64,000 nt of DNA from Agapetus fuscipes (GCA_951799405.1 OX637332.1:11351001-11415000), one strand, 5' to 3'; positions 1 through 10,520 are shown, numbered from the stretch's first letter. A program made the numbers and translations. Notes: a model not told the origin generated them from the letters alone.

Positions 1-169
1 CCTGTTTGTTGGGATATGTCGGCATAATAATTATTATCTACCGCTTGCAATAACAACATGATGCATGTGATACGGTACTGGCAGAGACCTAGGTGGAGCT
101 TATTACTGATCAATATGCGGGAGAGATTTCAGTTTAATACACCCAGTATTACAAATGTCGCTTGTAGAC

Positions 170-296
170 TTGCAATAATAAAAACCCTATCTCAAATGAA
201 CATAACCCCTGCAACTCTCGTCGACCTTCCCTGAAACAGGAACGAAGTGTAGGGCATTTTTTAAATTGTGGATGGTCAGCCTCATACTAACCTAAA
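170..296 (-). repeat. SINE-like repeat family A/B, 5' part
   Basis: Read on the minus strand it carries the family's 5' region: a degraded ttaggttagtatgagg start, the cctgtttcagggaaggtcg block and the gcaggggttatgttcattt block. The 3' half is missing. The gagatagggttttta stretch fits subfamily B. Confidence 0.7.
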
Positions 297-300
297 AGTA

Positions 301-1206
301 ATTATGAGGAGGTGTATAAATTTAAATGAAACCACAAACTTTTATTTTCACAAATTGAGAATTAATTTCACCTCAAATACTTTCAACTTGCTTACGTTAT
401 TAATGTAAGGATTGTTTGTACAGAGTTCATATGTTTCTTTGAAATATAAAATCGATACTTTTAGCATTAAACTATTCGTTTTAATAAGAAAAAAACAGAG
501 CCAGAGCAGTCATTAAATTTTGTACAGGTGCTTATTCTGTTTTATTTTTTCAATAATTTTTATTACATTGTTTTGTAGTTTTCTTTTTCCTTGATTGTTT
601 TCCAGTTTTCTGTGGGCATTCAAACGCAAACACTTACTAATTACAGCTTCCGCAATATCAAATTGAATTCCATGTATTGGAATTCAGAAAAAAAACTGCA
701 GAACGCATATAGGTAGTTGACAAAAAAATAAAAATGTAACACGATAAAAAAAATGGATTGAAAAATGCCTGGGCACGTTCGCCGCTTTTCGATCATTTTT
801 TTTTGTATGCCTACGGGTAATTCCTACGGGGCTGGCTGTCCACCCCCCTCCCCTGCTTTGACCGCCCCCTCCCTCCCACCCACCCCCTCACACAGCTAGT
901 TAGCCGTCCTGCCAATGGTTCTTCCAATATATTGCGAGTCAAACCTTTATAGCAGTGATTGCGGCGGGCGAGACGACGAGTACTGGTGTGGATGGGTCCC
1001 ACAGAGACAATAAACTTTTAATGAACGAAATCAATAAAAGATGAAACTTGTGCAGGCACCATATATCTTACAAAAGTTTCAACGTGGTAAATTTCGAAAA
1101 AATTAACTCGAACGCTATAATTCATGGGTTATTTTAACATGAAAAGCGTAGGTACATATTATTACATACCATTTATGTGTCGATAAAGGGAATATCTAAA
1201 AGTATT
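301..1206. other. AT-rich stretch with no gene seen
   Basis: No ORF here has a recognisable domain. The only notable segment is a pyrimidine-rich, C-rich run at about 838-893, which gives a spurious basic minus-strand ORF over 811-1002. Confidence 0.6.
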
Positions 1207-1450
1207 TTCCTTGACTTATAGGTTGGTATGAGGCTGACCACCCATACTGTAAAAAATGGTTCACTTTGCCAATGTCACCCCTGTTTCAGGGAATGTCGGC
1301 AAGAGTTGCAGGGCTTATGTTCATTTGAGGTTTGGATTTTCTTTGTGAGTACATAATCAGCATTTGTAAGCGCGAACTACACGTGTTTGTTTGTGGGCAT
1401 ACATCTGAGAGCTTTGAATGAATATATCTTTGCAACTTAGATTATAGATT
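1207..1450 (+). repeat. SINE-like repeat, subfamily A, full length
   Basis: Complete copy. It begins ttccttgacttataggttgg, contains the tttcagggaatgtcggcaag block and the agcgcgaactacacgtgttt block, and ends ttgcaacttagattatagat. It has no terminal inverted repeats. Confidence 0.85.
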
Positions 1451-2416
1451 TGACTTAACTAGAAGCAATTTGTATTTATTTGATTAAAAAAAAAGGCTTA
1501 CACGACCAGCTGATACACGACATGCTGGAGAGTTGCTTCCCGGGATCTGTTGCCGTGGTCTGTGGGAATTGGAGCTTCTGGACGTTTCGCCCATGTCTAA
1601 GATGGACTTCTTTAGCGTGAAAGTGAAATAATGAAGATGGTTTTGATGTAACTGGGATGCATCACAGTTTCATCAAGATCATCACAATGACCTTAGTGAA
1701 TATTTTTTTTTGTATTCAAAACAACAGTCTTCGATAAAATAATCATATCAAACTCGAAGAACTAAATTATACAAAGAGATGACAACGTTAAAACGTTAAA
1801 AGAAAATGTTTTGAATTAGTTATTTAGCTTTATACTGATTCTGGATTTGCGTTTACTCCCTGCCATTAAAAATTGATCAAAAAAGATGAGTTTATCGTGA
1901 ATCGAACACTTGAACTTATTAACAAAGGTTTGAGTTGATTATCACTAGACTACATCTGTTCATTAGCAAATACTTTTTGAAGAAACCATTCCCCAGGACT
2001 GTAGGTTTCACTATTTTCTTTAACAATAGAAAAAAAAATGACAATAAGATCCAAACGTCCCAACATTGATTGCTTTTAGGGTATTTAGTACCAACACATT
2101 TATTTATATACTGGATGTTTTATGTATCGTTTATAGGTATATCACAATGTACCCACGTACTTGTACTTCCATTAAACGTTTGAAGCCAAAGAAATCATGG
2201 CTTCTTATTGGCAATTACTAGATAGTCGACGTGACAGTTACCTGGTCAATTGGAAATTTCCAGAAAAAGAAACATTTATAAATAAAGGGAATTTTTAAAA
2301 TGCTTTAGTAATCGACCAAGTTCTGATGATTTTTCGTTACTCCATTGAAACGAAAAAATGTAGATAAGAAATTGTCATCAATATATTTAAAAGTTCATTA
2401 TTCCTTGTCATCATTG
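1451..2416. other. AT-rich stretch with no gene seen
   Basis: No coding, RNA or repeat family recognised. It separates a subfamily A copy from a subfamily B copy. Confidence 0.55.
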
Positions 2417-2680
2417 TTCCTTGACTTATAGGTTGGTATGCGGCTGACCACCCATACTGTAAAAAAATGGTTCACTTTGCCAATGTCACCCCTGTTTCAG
2501 GGAAGGACGGCAAGAGTTGCAGGGCTTATGTTCATTTTAGATTGGGTTTTTATAATGTAGGTCCACATGCGGCATGTGTTAGCGCGAAATTAAACATGTC
2601 TGCTTGTGGGAATGCATTTAATATAAATCTTAAATGATATATATACTTGCAGCTTAGATTAGATTAGATTAGATTAGATT
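2417..2680 (+). repeat. SINE-like repeat, subfamily B, full length
   Basis: It has the same 5' half as subfamily A but a different 3' half (gtaggtccacatgcggcatg, agcgcgaaattaaacatgtc). It ends in about five tandem agatt units rather than gattata units. Confidence 0.85.
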
Positions 2681-3860
2681 AAAAGTCCTTGCGTTACTGT
2701 AAATAAAACTCTGTTACCACATTACCACTATTCTTTTGTTGAGAAAATTTGAGGGTTACAACGTTGTTTGGTTATCATACCTTGGTAGCAAACGCATTTT
2801 ATTATTAGTAGTTCACAAATTATGTGCACCTGTAACATTTTAAAACTTTTTTTTTTTAACTGTTAACATCCGTTGTATATTTTCATGTCTATAAAAATTC
2901 TGAAATTTTATTTCACTTTTCTAGTTTTCAGATTCCTCTTTTCTAAAATATGCATAGCTTTTACTGTCATGCTTAAGCATTGTTGTTTTTGTTCACTTAA
3001 ATTTCCTAGGAAACACATTGCGATAAGAAAAAAAGTAGAACACATAATTTCGAGTTGTATAAAAAAAAATGTCAAGATAAAAGGAAAAGTGATGCGTATA
3101 TATTTCTTCCACTTTTTTGAACTAGCGCATCGGTTGCATGCGAATGCGTTTTTTTCTAATAAATGCAAAGACGATTGGATTCCTTAGAATTGTAAACGTT
3201 TAATAGGAACTATCAGTAGTAAATGCTCACATCCTGAAGGACTGCTATGCGCTGCAAACGATGGAGGAGAGCTCTAACACAAGTATAAAACATTACTCTT
3301 TAACTCAAACATGACGTTTATCAAAAAATATATGGAAACTTAAATATCGCGTCAAGTGAGCGTTTTAGTTTCCAGATATTTTTGGTCAACCCTACACTGC
3401 ATGTCGTATCAAATTTAAAACATCAATTTTCAGAATTCATATTAGTATTAAGGGTTTATTTTTACTGTTCCGGATTTTTGTTTGACATTAAACACAATAT
3501 CTTTACGTGTATGGGACATCAGAGTTATGTGGATTTCACACAAAAGTGATTAATCAAAACTTGTTATTTTTGCTTCAAGATCTGTGAACTTATACTGATT
3601 TTTCGCTTTATTATTTATATATATTAAATACTAAAATACCAAAAAAAAAGAAGAGATTTCTCTACGCACATAAGTTAAATAATCAATTTGAAATGCATTT
3701 TTAAATAAATTAAAAAATATTTTACAAAAAAGAATTACCACTAAATGCATATTATGATAATTAATTGATACATCTAATTGTTTTCAATAAAAAATTTGAA
3801 ATCCGTTTTTAGTTTTTTTTTTAAATTTCCCTTATTAACCATGCTATTGTGTTATCTTAA
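2681..3860. other. AT-rich stretch; no credible gene
   Basis: Overlapping short ORFs on both strands at 2873-3187 have low-complexity composition and no domain. About 3300-3400 weakly matches a degenerate low-copy repeat also seen near 25120, 30300, 30640 and 41800 (motif gtgagcgttttagtttcca). Confidence 0.5.
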
Positions 3861-4040
3861 ATCTACATTGCAAAGATGTATTAAAATTTACAATTCATAT
3901 TCAATGCATACCCACAAGCAGGCATGTGTAATATCCCGCTTGACAAATGCTGAAGTGTATCTTCCTACGAATTAAAATCCAAATCTCAAATAAACCTCAC
4001 CCTGCAACTTTTGCCAGCCTCTCCTGAAACAGGACTATTA
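3861..4040 (-). repeat. SINE-like repeat, subfamily A-like, 5'-truncated
   Basis: On the minus strand it runs from the cctgtttcaggagaggctgg block to the ttgcaatgtaga 3' end. The first ~80 bp are missing, as expected from incomplete reverse transcription. Confidence 0.7.
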
Positions 4041-4355
4041 GAGCCTGTTGTACAAATCTCCAATCTGACGAAAATCAAAATTAGGTGATTTCTCACATCA
4101 AATAAAAAATATGGTTGCATATGCGTAGATCAGCTGATGTACATCATCTTTCCTGTTCAAACCCCATCATATTATAACCAACATCCGAGAAATATTTAAT
4201 CAAGGTCCTTACCAGAATACAGTAAATCAAATTTTATGTGTCAATCAAAAAATGATTGGAGGTTGTTGCAACAGCCCCTTAGAGAGTGGAAAGTATTATT
4301 TTTCTCAAAAAAAAACCACGTCATGAAGGGTTTAGTTTAAACGTAAAATCTCATA

Positions 4356-4582
4356 CAGTGGAACTTCTTATAACGAGCATTATTCGTTCCATCATCATTG
4401 AATACATTTGTAGTAAGCATAACCACCTCCTTTTTAGGATGATGCTTCTCAATGTGCGATGAAACAGTTTCCCATGCGTTCAGCATTTCTCTTCTTGTGC
4501 CAGAAGATTGTTGCTTTGCTACTTCCTTTTCCTCCACAAACAAACTCTCCTTCATAACTTCTTGCTGTGAAATACGATCCAA
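4356..4582 (-). pseudogene. possible transposase C-terminal fragment
   Basis: An open minus-strand frame of about 75 codons, rich in acidic and lysine residues, contains AWETVSSHIEKHHPKKEVV and runs into the terminal inverted repeat. Its position against the end of a pogo-like element suggests the C-terminus of a Tigger/jerky-type transposase. No catalytic DDE residues are present and the frame is cut upstream by the SINE. The family call is inference from location and composition. Confidence 0.4.
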
Positions 4583-4593
4583 CTATATAAACT

Positions 4594-4711
4594 GCCGACG
4601 ACCGTACCATGTTGAAAGCACCGGTTCTCGTCCGATCACCGAAGTTAAGCAACATTGGGCGCGGATAGTACTTGGATGGGTGACCGCTTGGGAGCACCGC
4701 GTGTCGTTGGC
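4594..4711 (+). rRNA. 5S rRNA-like segment (head of a SINE)
   Basis: A 118-bp segment starts gccgacgaccgtaccatg and ends cgtgtcgttggc. It keeps the internal RNA polymerase III promoter regions: an A-box area aagttaagcaacattgggcg, then acttggatgggtgaccgc. The terminal gccgac/gttggc stem is almost intact. It fuses directly to a tRNA-like unit with no clear T-run terminator, so I read it as a SINE head and not a working 5S gene. Nothing visible would stop it being transcribed. Confidence 0.75.
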
Positions 4712-4720
4712 ATTTCTTTG

Positions 4721-4795
4721 ACCGGTCCGTAGTCCAGTGGCAACACTTCGGACTCGTAAATGGAAGGTTGTGGATTCGAATCCCGGTGGAGAGCA
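4721..4795 (+). other. tRNA-like segment of the family E SINE
   Basis: A box tagtccagtgg and B box ggattcgaatcc are spaced as in tRNA genes. The anticodon-loop area reads gactcgtaaatgg. The stems are imperfect, so this is a tRNA-derived promoter and not a functional tRNA. Confidence 0.7.
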
Positions 4796-4822
4796 TATTT
4801 CCCATATATATTTCTCATATAT

Positions 4823-4875
4823 CCCAGCGAAGAGCATATTTGAATATATTATATTCAAATATGCTCTTCGCTGGG
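4823..4875. repeat. perfect 25-bp inverted repeat with 3-nt loop
   Basis: The arms at 4823-4847 and 4851-4875 are exact reverse complements. The outer bases are cccagcgaagagcatattt, and the loop is att. It lies between the tRNA-like part and the body of the SINE. Confidence 0.9.
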
Positions 4876-5180
4876 TTGAAAATTTCATAAAAAAAACTTT
4901 TAACAAAGATCGGTCACTAAAAAGGTCCATTCAGCCTTACAGCAACTGGGTCTTGCTTGAGTATTGGCGCTTTCTACAGCAAAGACCAAGCTCGTAGAGC
5001 GCTCTTGAGTTATGGTACACAAAAAAAGCGCTCACCAAATAAATCAGCCTAATTTTTAATTAAAGCTCGCTTTACAAAATGTCTTTTGTTAAGGGAGCCG
5101 TTTTTTTCACTTTGTTTTGCTCGTTATGCGAATCACTCGTTATGAGAGGCGCTTGCTGAGAGAGGTTCCACTGTACTTGG

Positions 5181-5297
5181 ATAGTGTTCGTGTGTAATCC
5201 TTGTCAATGGCCGGCCAGGCATTGAGAGGGGAGGACGACCCCCCCCTCGGGCGATGGCTGAACCAGAGAAGGGTTTCCAATTACACACAACACTATT
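5181..5297. repeat. 117-bp segment with 17-18 bp inverted ends
   Basis: The left end atagtgttcgtgtgtaat pairs with the right end attacacacaacactat, with one base of difference. The interior is GC-rich (ggccggccaggcattgagag, cccccctcggg). It could be a tiny MITE. No clear target duplication was found. Confidence 0.45.
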
Positions 5298-6680
5298 ATC
5301 GCCCGTTCGTAGCATTCCAAGACGTTTCCTGGTTGCTTCAGCGCAAAATTATAAAAAAAAATATACATCCACAATTTTTGAGTGCTTTAAAAAAAATCTT
5401 TAGAAAAGGAATCAAGGCAAACCGAGGACTTTTAAAGTATGTGAAACCTTTTGAATTATCGATTGTTAATTCTTTGAACAGGTATCACAATAAAAACAAA
5501 TTGGTGATCTTAGCTGGCAGAGCGAAACACAGATTAATGTTGAATAGATGAAAAGCTAATAGATCAACACTTATTTACTTTGAATGTGTGTAATTTTTTG
5601 ATATTGCAAATACAAAAATCTATAGGGCTTAAAAATGAAATTGAGGATAAAAAGAGGTTTCATTCCATATTCTTCATATTCTTATTCATTTAAGATTTCA
5701 GAAATTGATCTACTAGTAAACATTAATTACAAACTATGGATTCGTAGTACGTGTGCCTAGGCACGCTAGAACACGTGCGTCTGCCTCTAGTGAAATCCAT
5801 TATAGAAGTGTTAGTTCGTAGGCGCGCTTGCTGGTGTGTGTTACGTCTCTGAAACAATGCTCTAGTATAATCCATTATGGAAGCATCTACCATGCTTGAG
5901 AACATACTAGAATCATCTCTCTGCCGTCCACATAAATACGAGCAAAGATTATGTGGGCCAGTGAGAGTCTCTTTCAACACTGTGCCGCGAAGTCGATAAA
6001 CTAGAACGAGAAGAGTACTGTGTAGTGTGTAACCAATATTGCGTAAAGTATTTTTTGATAGATAAATAAATCACAGCTTAATTAAAAGAAATCCATAAAA
6101 ATCATAACAATTTTATTGATGGTTAGCTTTATATCAACATAATTATTCAAGGAAAAGTCAAGTATTTTATTTGCACCGGTCCGCTTGAGCTAGAGCCCTG
6201 CACCGCTGGCTGGGCGTACATATTGTTCCAGGCATGTTATCTCGTTTGGCATCTGTAGTGTTATTGCGGCTAGAGTGCGCCCCTCCTCCCGCAGCTTCCA
6301 GCCAAGCGTTCCCAGTACACACTCGGCGCCTCAAGACTGTGAAGCGTTCGTATGCAAGACGCAGCGCAAATCCAGTGGTAATTTCTTATTGGCCTTTTAA
6401 GAAACTGAAGCACCTCTTCAAAGTGATTCGACTACCTACGAAGCTGCTATCTTAGATGTAGAGATATATCCACGACCGAGGCTAATCTGTATTGTTGGCA
6501 GCTTATTCATTCATACTTTTTAAAATTATTTTTTTTACACTTTTTTACTTTTTTTGTACAGTTTTGGATGGTTGGTGCATCAACTGGTGCATTAATTGGT
6601 GATGATGATTAAATCATTTTATATCGATGACTATATACCTTTTTTAATTTGCTAAACTCTAGTGTACCCACTGACAACTA
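5298..6680. other. no gene seen; low-repeat stretch
   Basis: Several 60-116 codon ORFs occur without domains. About 5750-5900 has repeated aatccattatagaagtg/aatccattatggaagc phrases. 6230-6460 is locally GC-richer, with an ORF of 73 codons that I do not recognise. Confidence 0.4.
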
Positions 6681-6689
6681 TTATAATTC

Positions 6690-6748
6690 TTTAATTACCT
6701 GATGATGATTACTGTGTAGTCGAAAACGTTTGTGTCCAAATAATTAAA
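6690..6748 (+). ncRNA. hammerhead-ribozyme-like motif (tentative)
   Basis: CTGATGA at 6699-6705 is followed by a 6-bp stem (6707-6712 with 6716-6721, loop tgt) and then GAAA at 6722-6725, which is the hammerhead core order. Outer arms tttaatta (6690-6697) and taattaaa (6741-6748) can pair as stem I. Stem III and the cleavage triplet are not well formed. Hammerhead motifs are known at the ends of Penelope-like elements. This may be a decayed or chance example. Confidence 0.35.
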
Positions 6749-6835
6749 TAATAAAGAGTGAAAATAAAACAGTGTTTGAATAACTAAAGATTTTTGTACA
6801 GATTTCCTTTTAAGGTTCTATTGTTTTAATATACA

Positions 6836-6966
6836 TAATAATCTAAATTGCAAGGATATATAAACATTTAAAACTCATATCAAATGCGTGCCCACAAACA
6901 AACACGTGTACGATCGCGTTTACAAATGCTGAACGTGTACTTACAAATTAAAATCCAAACCTTAAT
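6836..6966 (-). repeat. SINE-like repeat, subfamily A, 3' half only
   Basis: Minus-strand copy covering ggtttggattttaatttgta to the ttgcaatttaga 3' end. It lies tail-outward, directly beside the next plus-strand copy. Confidence 0.7.
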
Positions 6967-6981
6967 TTTTATTTTTTGTAT

Positions 6982-7230
6982 TTCCTGACATAAAGGTTGA
7001 TATGAGGGTGACCTGGGTGGTCAGCCCCCTAAAAATGGTTCACTTTGCCAATGTCACCCCTGTTTCAGGGAAGGTCGGCAAAAAGTGGCGGGCTTATGTT
7101 CATTTGAGGATTGGTTTTATTTCGTAAGTACACATTCAGCATTTGTAAGCGCGAACTTTCACGTGTCTGTCGGTGGGCATGCATCTTATATTAGTTTTTA
7201 TTGTTGATATATCTTTGCAACTTAGATTAT
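6982..7230 (+). repeat. SINE-like repeat, diverged full-length copy
   Basis: It starts tttcctgacataaaggttga and carries the family's gtcacccctgtttcagggaa block. It ends ttgcaacttagattataagt. Confidence 0.75.
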
Positions 7231-7328
7231 AAGTTATAACCGCTTATTGTTTGTTTTTTATTAGCTTATTGATCATTTATTTGTATGCCTGAGGGTTTTA
7301 ATTGGTTACCTTTGTATTCTAGTTTTTG

Positions 7329-7545
7329 TTCCTTAGCTTATGGGTTGGTATGGGGCTGACCACCCTGAAAATGGCTTACTTTGCCAATGCACGATTGTTT
7401 CAAGAAAGGCCAGCATAGGTTATTTGTAAGGTGTATGGTCATTTGAGCTTTGGGCTTTTATTTTCTAAAAGTCTGCTTGTGGGCATGTATTTATTATGAA
7501 TTTTAAATGTTAATAAATTTTGAAAAGGTATTATAGATCATAGAT
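7329..7545 (+). repeat. SINE-like repeat, strongly diverged copy
   Basis: It starts ttccttagcttatgggttgg. The middle has several small deletions, and it ends near attatagatcatagat. Confidence 0.6.
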
Positions 7546-7575
7546 AAGCGCACATTAAAATTATAATAGTGACAG

Positions 7576-7808
7576 TAGGTTGGTACAATGAGACTGACCG
7601 CCTTTACTGTAAAAATGGCTCCCTTTGCCAATGCCGCCCCTGTTACAAGGTAGGTCGGCAAGAGTTGAATAGGTTATGCTCATTTGAGATTGGGTGTTAT
7701 ATTGTAGGTTCACATGCGGCATGTTTAAGCGCGAACTTATACGTGTCTGCTTGTGGGAATGCATTTAATATAAATCTCTAATATAATATATCTTTACAAC
7801 GTAGAATT
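7576..7808 (+). repeat. SINE-like repeat, subfamily B-like
   Basis: It starts taggttggtacaatgagact and has gtaggttcacatgcggcatg, which is diagnostic of subfamily B. The tail is lost. It is the fourth copy in about 1 kb. Confidence 0.7.
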
Positions 7809-8449
7809 TTTTGTAAACAGCTTAAGTAAGTACATATTATTATGTACCTTGATGGTTCATTTTTCAATACATTTTTTGGGTCACAGTTTTTTTGTCCTAG
7901 ATATAAATGATCTGTGAAGTCCTACAAAAAGTCTACAAATAATCATTTCTTTTTTTTGTGTAAAAATCCATACATCTTGATTGCTGGATTAATAGTTTGA
8001 AAATTGGGTTAATCATTTTCTATTATTACCACTAAAAGATACTTGATACTCTAAGGTTTTCCTAATGATTTGAAAACGTTTACTCACTTGTATTTCCAAA
8101 AGGGACTTTGAATTTAACGGTAAACAATTTGCGTTAGTGAACGGATGGATTGATTAAGTTTTAGGCTTAAGCAAGTATTTGCTTATCCTTCAAACACTCA
8201 CTGGAATGCGACTTCAAGTCAAAGAGAAAATAATACTTGGCATGAATTGCGGAAACGTACTGGAAACCAAGAGCGTCCCCTACGCAAAGACAATAAAACA
8301 CTCAATAATTAGTTTCATTTCAATTGAATTAATGTTAGTACAAAATCCTAATTTTTAAATAAGGTTAATAGATGTGAGGGATGCATCTATAGTACATTGA
8401 AAATATTGCAGAGGTAAAACCATTTTTCAATAAAAATGTATCACGACGA

Positions 8450-8600
8450 AATTAAAGATGACGATGATTGTAATGATAATTATTTAAAAAAATCAAATGG
8501 AAACAAAGTTTTAATTCACTTATTTATTTCTTTTTTGCTCGAATATTTTCGCCTAATGAGGCATCTTCGGGAGCAGAATAGTTAGTTTTTGTAATAGTTT
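8450..8600 (-). repeat. repeat family C (CGAAAA hairpin motif)
   Basis: On the minus strand it reads gctcccgaagatgcctcatt, aggcgaaaatattcgagc, then an AT-rich tail with aaataagtgaattaaaac. The same block occurs at 35245-35424 (minus) and 44770-44935 (plus). A short inverted piece of the same family lies at about 8606-8656. Confidence 0.6.
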
Positions 8601-8633
8601 TTTTTAATTTTTTAAATAATTAAAAATGGACTT

Positions 8634-8903
8634 TCACTGTGTTAATAAATCCACCCTAAAAAATATAATTGTGATGATAGCTTGTAGAGCAACGTTTCGT
8701 GACGTATGCCATTGCAAGGGAACTTTTTGGTTTAACGTGACGAACAAGTGGGTCTTTATTCCCCATTTGAGAGTCGGAACACTTTTTACAGCATATGGCA
8801 GCCAATTCCAGGTGAACGGTCCTGCGATGGCGAACGCGCGGTCACCTAACAATGTGTTCAAGTATATTGATGGAAAACTGACAGTTGTGTGTGCCCTTTC
8901 CAC
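8634..8903 (-). pseudogene. LINE reverse transcriptase C-terminal fragment
   Basis: The minus-strand frame contains LLGDRAFAIAGPFTWNWLP followed by KSVPTLKWGIKTHLF. This is the conserved end of non-LTR reverse transcriptases of the CR1/L2/Jockey group (GDRAFSxAAPxxWNxLP ... FKxxLKTHLF). Catalytic reverse transcriptase motifs are absent, so it is a 5'-truncated dead copy. It is similar to the fragments at 56818-57128 and 60930-61523. Confidence 0.65.
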
Positions 8904-8959
8904 TGATCGTTTTCACTTAGATTTCTTGGAATGACTTCCTTTAGGTACTCGCAACTTCG

Positions 8960-9570
8960 TGCAGTTCCTTGTGTGCTGTGAGATCCACTTTGAGTTTAAT
9001 TTTTCGTGGGATGGTCAGCCAGTGAGGTTTCTTTGCCAAGAGTGGCATGATATGGAAGAACTTGCTCCGACCACAGATAAGTCGGCATGTGGAAAATCTG
9101 TGAAAAAAAAACATTTAAGTCTTAAATTGAATCAAACCTATGGCTCCTTCTAAATCAGAATACTTTTGGATATCAAACGCGTGTGAAGAGTTCTGAATGA
9201 AATATTGGAGATAATGACGGTCAAGTTTTTATGAAACAGATAGAAACTTAAAGAATTGTAGACAGAAAGTTTGTGAAAAGAAAAACAGAAAGGTTTGTTG
9301 AACAGATCCATTTTGAGCAAAGATTTAAGCTTTCTTTTTCACGGCCGGCATTCAAGATGGATGACAAATCCTTTTTGGATTTTTCCTTGCTTAACCATGT
9401 TTTATTAACAGTTATTTTATCAACTGACTACAGCATTCACAAACGTAAACTTGGTTGTTGAAGCGACGCGAATGCTTTGCGTTCATTTTCTGTTGGTTTA
9501 TGATCAAATACATATTTAATCATATTTTTCTATCTAATGAAGAGTATTTGGCTGTGCTCCTACTATTATG
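8960..9570. other. no gene seen
   Basis: There are two short plus-strand ORFs (64 and 62 codons) without domains. No repeat family recognised. Confidence 0.45.
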
Positions 9571-9775
9571 GCTATTGGCTAGTTTAGTGGTAAGCGCTTC
9601 AGACTCATAGTTGAAAGGTATGTCGTTGGCTCGATTCCAAGTAGAGCGTAAAATCTGATTTTCAAAAATTCTCTCGTTTGGGTTGAAAAAGTATCAACTT
9701 TAATCATAGTCTATTAACAAATGTTGATTCAGTCACACGGCAACTGGATCTTGTTTAAGTTGAAAACTTAAATTA
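9571..9775 (+). mobile_element. family E SINE, tRNA head without 5S
   Basis: The tRNA-like head (gctagtttagtggtaagcgc, then a B box near gctcgattcc) is followed by the family E body (gggttgaaaaagtatcaact, cacggcaactggatcttg). No 5S module precedes it, unlike the copy at 4594. Confidence 0.6.
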
Positions 9776-10325
9776 GAATAACACACATAAAACATCACAT
9801 AACAAATAAATTATCCAAATACCCAGTATTAATATTAAGCGAGATTAAAGGTCACAAAATAAGTGCCTCAAAAGTTTATGAAATTTTGAATTTAAAAGGT
9901 TAGTTTATTGAAACGGATTTATCATAATATAATTTTATCCTAGAGAGAGAGTCTTAATTTGATACAGGGCAGATATTCAGAGATTTCCACTGAGGACGCG
10001 AGTGTGCGTGTGCGAGAGTATGTGTGTGTGAGAGTATGTGTGTGTTCGGGGAGATGACCCAAACAGCGACAAATTACCGTCGAGAGCTGGCGACTTAAAT
10101 GATACATGGCCTCTAAAGGGTTGCTAGTGAATTTCAACTATTCCAGACGAATTTTACATTCTCATGGTTTTGCTTTGTATGATAGTTTTTAGTTAATTAT
10201 GCGCAAAATACGAGTAAAAGTTGAACAAGTCGAGTTGAAACCACATCTATGTGCTTTAAAATGTGCACAACAAAATACTTACTAAAGTACAATTTTTAAT
10301 TTTTCAAAAAGATCAATCAAAGTAC
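9776..10325. other. no gene seen; small TG-rich microsatellite
   Basis: About 10004-10045 is an imperfect tgtgtgtgagag repeat. The short minus-strand ORF across it is low complexity. Confidence 0.5.
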
Positions 10326-10520
10326 AGCAATTACAACTTTAGACTCGTCATTGGAAAGCGTGGAGTTTGATTCCCAGTAAAAATATAAAAAAAACATATT
10401 ATTTAAAAAAAAAAATCTTCATCAACGATTGATCGCCAATTTCCATCCTTTGGCCTAAGAGCAACAACATTGCTATAATTTATGCTCTCTTAAGCTCACA
10501 GAAGGCTCTTGAGAATGAAT
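10326..10520 (+). repeat. family E SINE fragment, decayed
   Basis: tRNA-like remnants (actttagactcgtcattgg, ggagtttgattcccag) are followed by a body with gatcgccaatttcc and ggctcttgagaatg. It is strongly diverged. Confidence 0.45.

Larger units (their letters stand above)
4594..5046 (+). mobile_element. composite SINE (family E): 5S head, tRNA head, body
   Basis: The order is a 5S rRNA-like segment (4594-4711), a short linker, a tRNA-like segment (4721-4795), a perfect hairpin (4823-4875), then a body with agcaactgggtcttgcttga that ends gcgctcaccaaataaatc. Parts of the body recur at 9646-9775, 10400-10520, 20437-20525 (minus) and 50938-51060 (minus), which supports a dispersed family. Heads that fuse 5S and tRNA are known from vertebrate AmnSINE1/DeuSINE-type elements. 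Confidence 0.7.
4356..5173 (-). mobile_element. pogo/Tigger-like DNA transposon remnant carrying a SINE
   Basis: The ends are inverted: cagtggaac at 4356 and gttccactg ending at 5173, each flanked by the dinucleotide TA (4354-4355, 5174-5175), as expected for Tc1/mariner/pogo elements. Both ends also share taacgag-type subterminal motifs. Minus-strand coding survives only near the 4356 end. The middle is occupied by a 5S/tRNA SINE. Nine bases at each tip match exactly and the rest has diverged, so this is an old non-autonomous copy. Confidence 0.6.

Noticed and set aside
811..1002. 63-codon basic ORF on the minus strand
   Set aside because: It is created by a C-rich low-complexity tract and has no domain or conserved feature.
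1207..1450. Regular spaced repeats as a CRISPR array
   Set aside because: Copies are 250 bp, on both strands, irregularly spaced and in eukaryotic DNA. They are retroposons.
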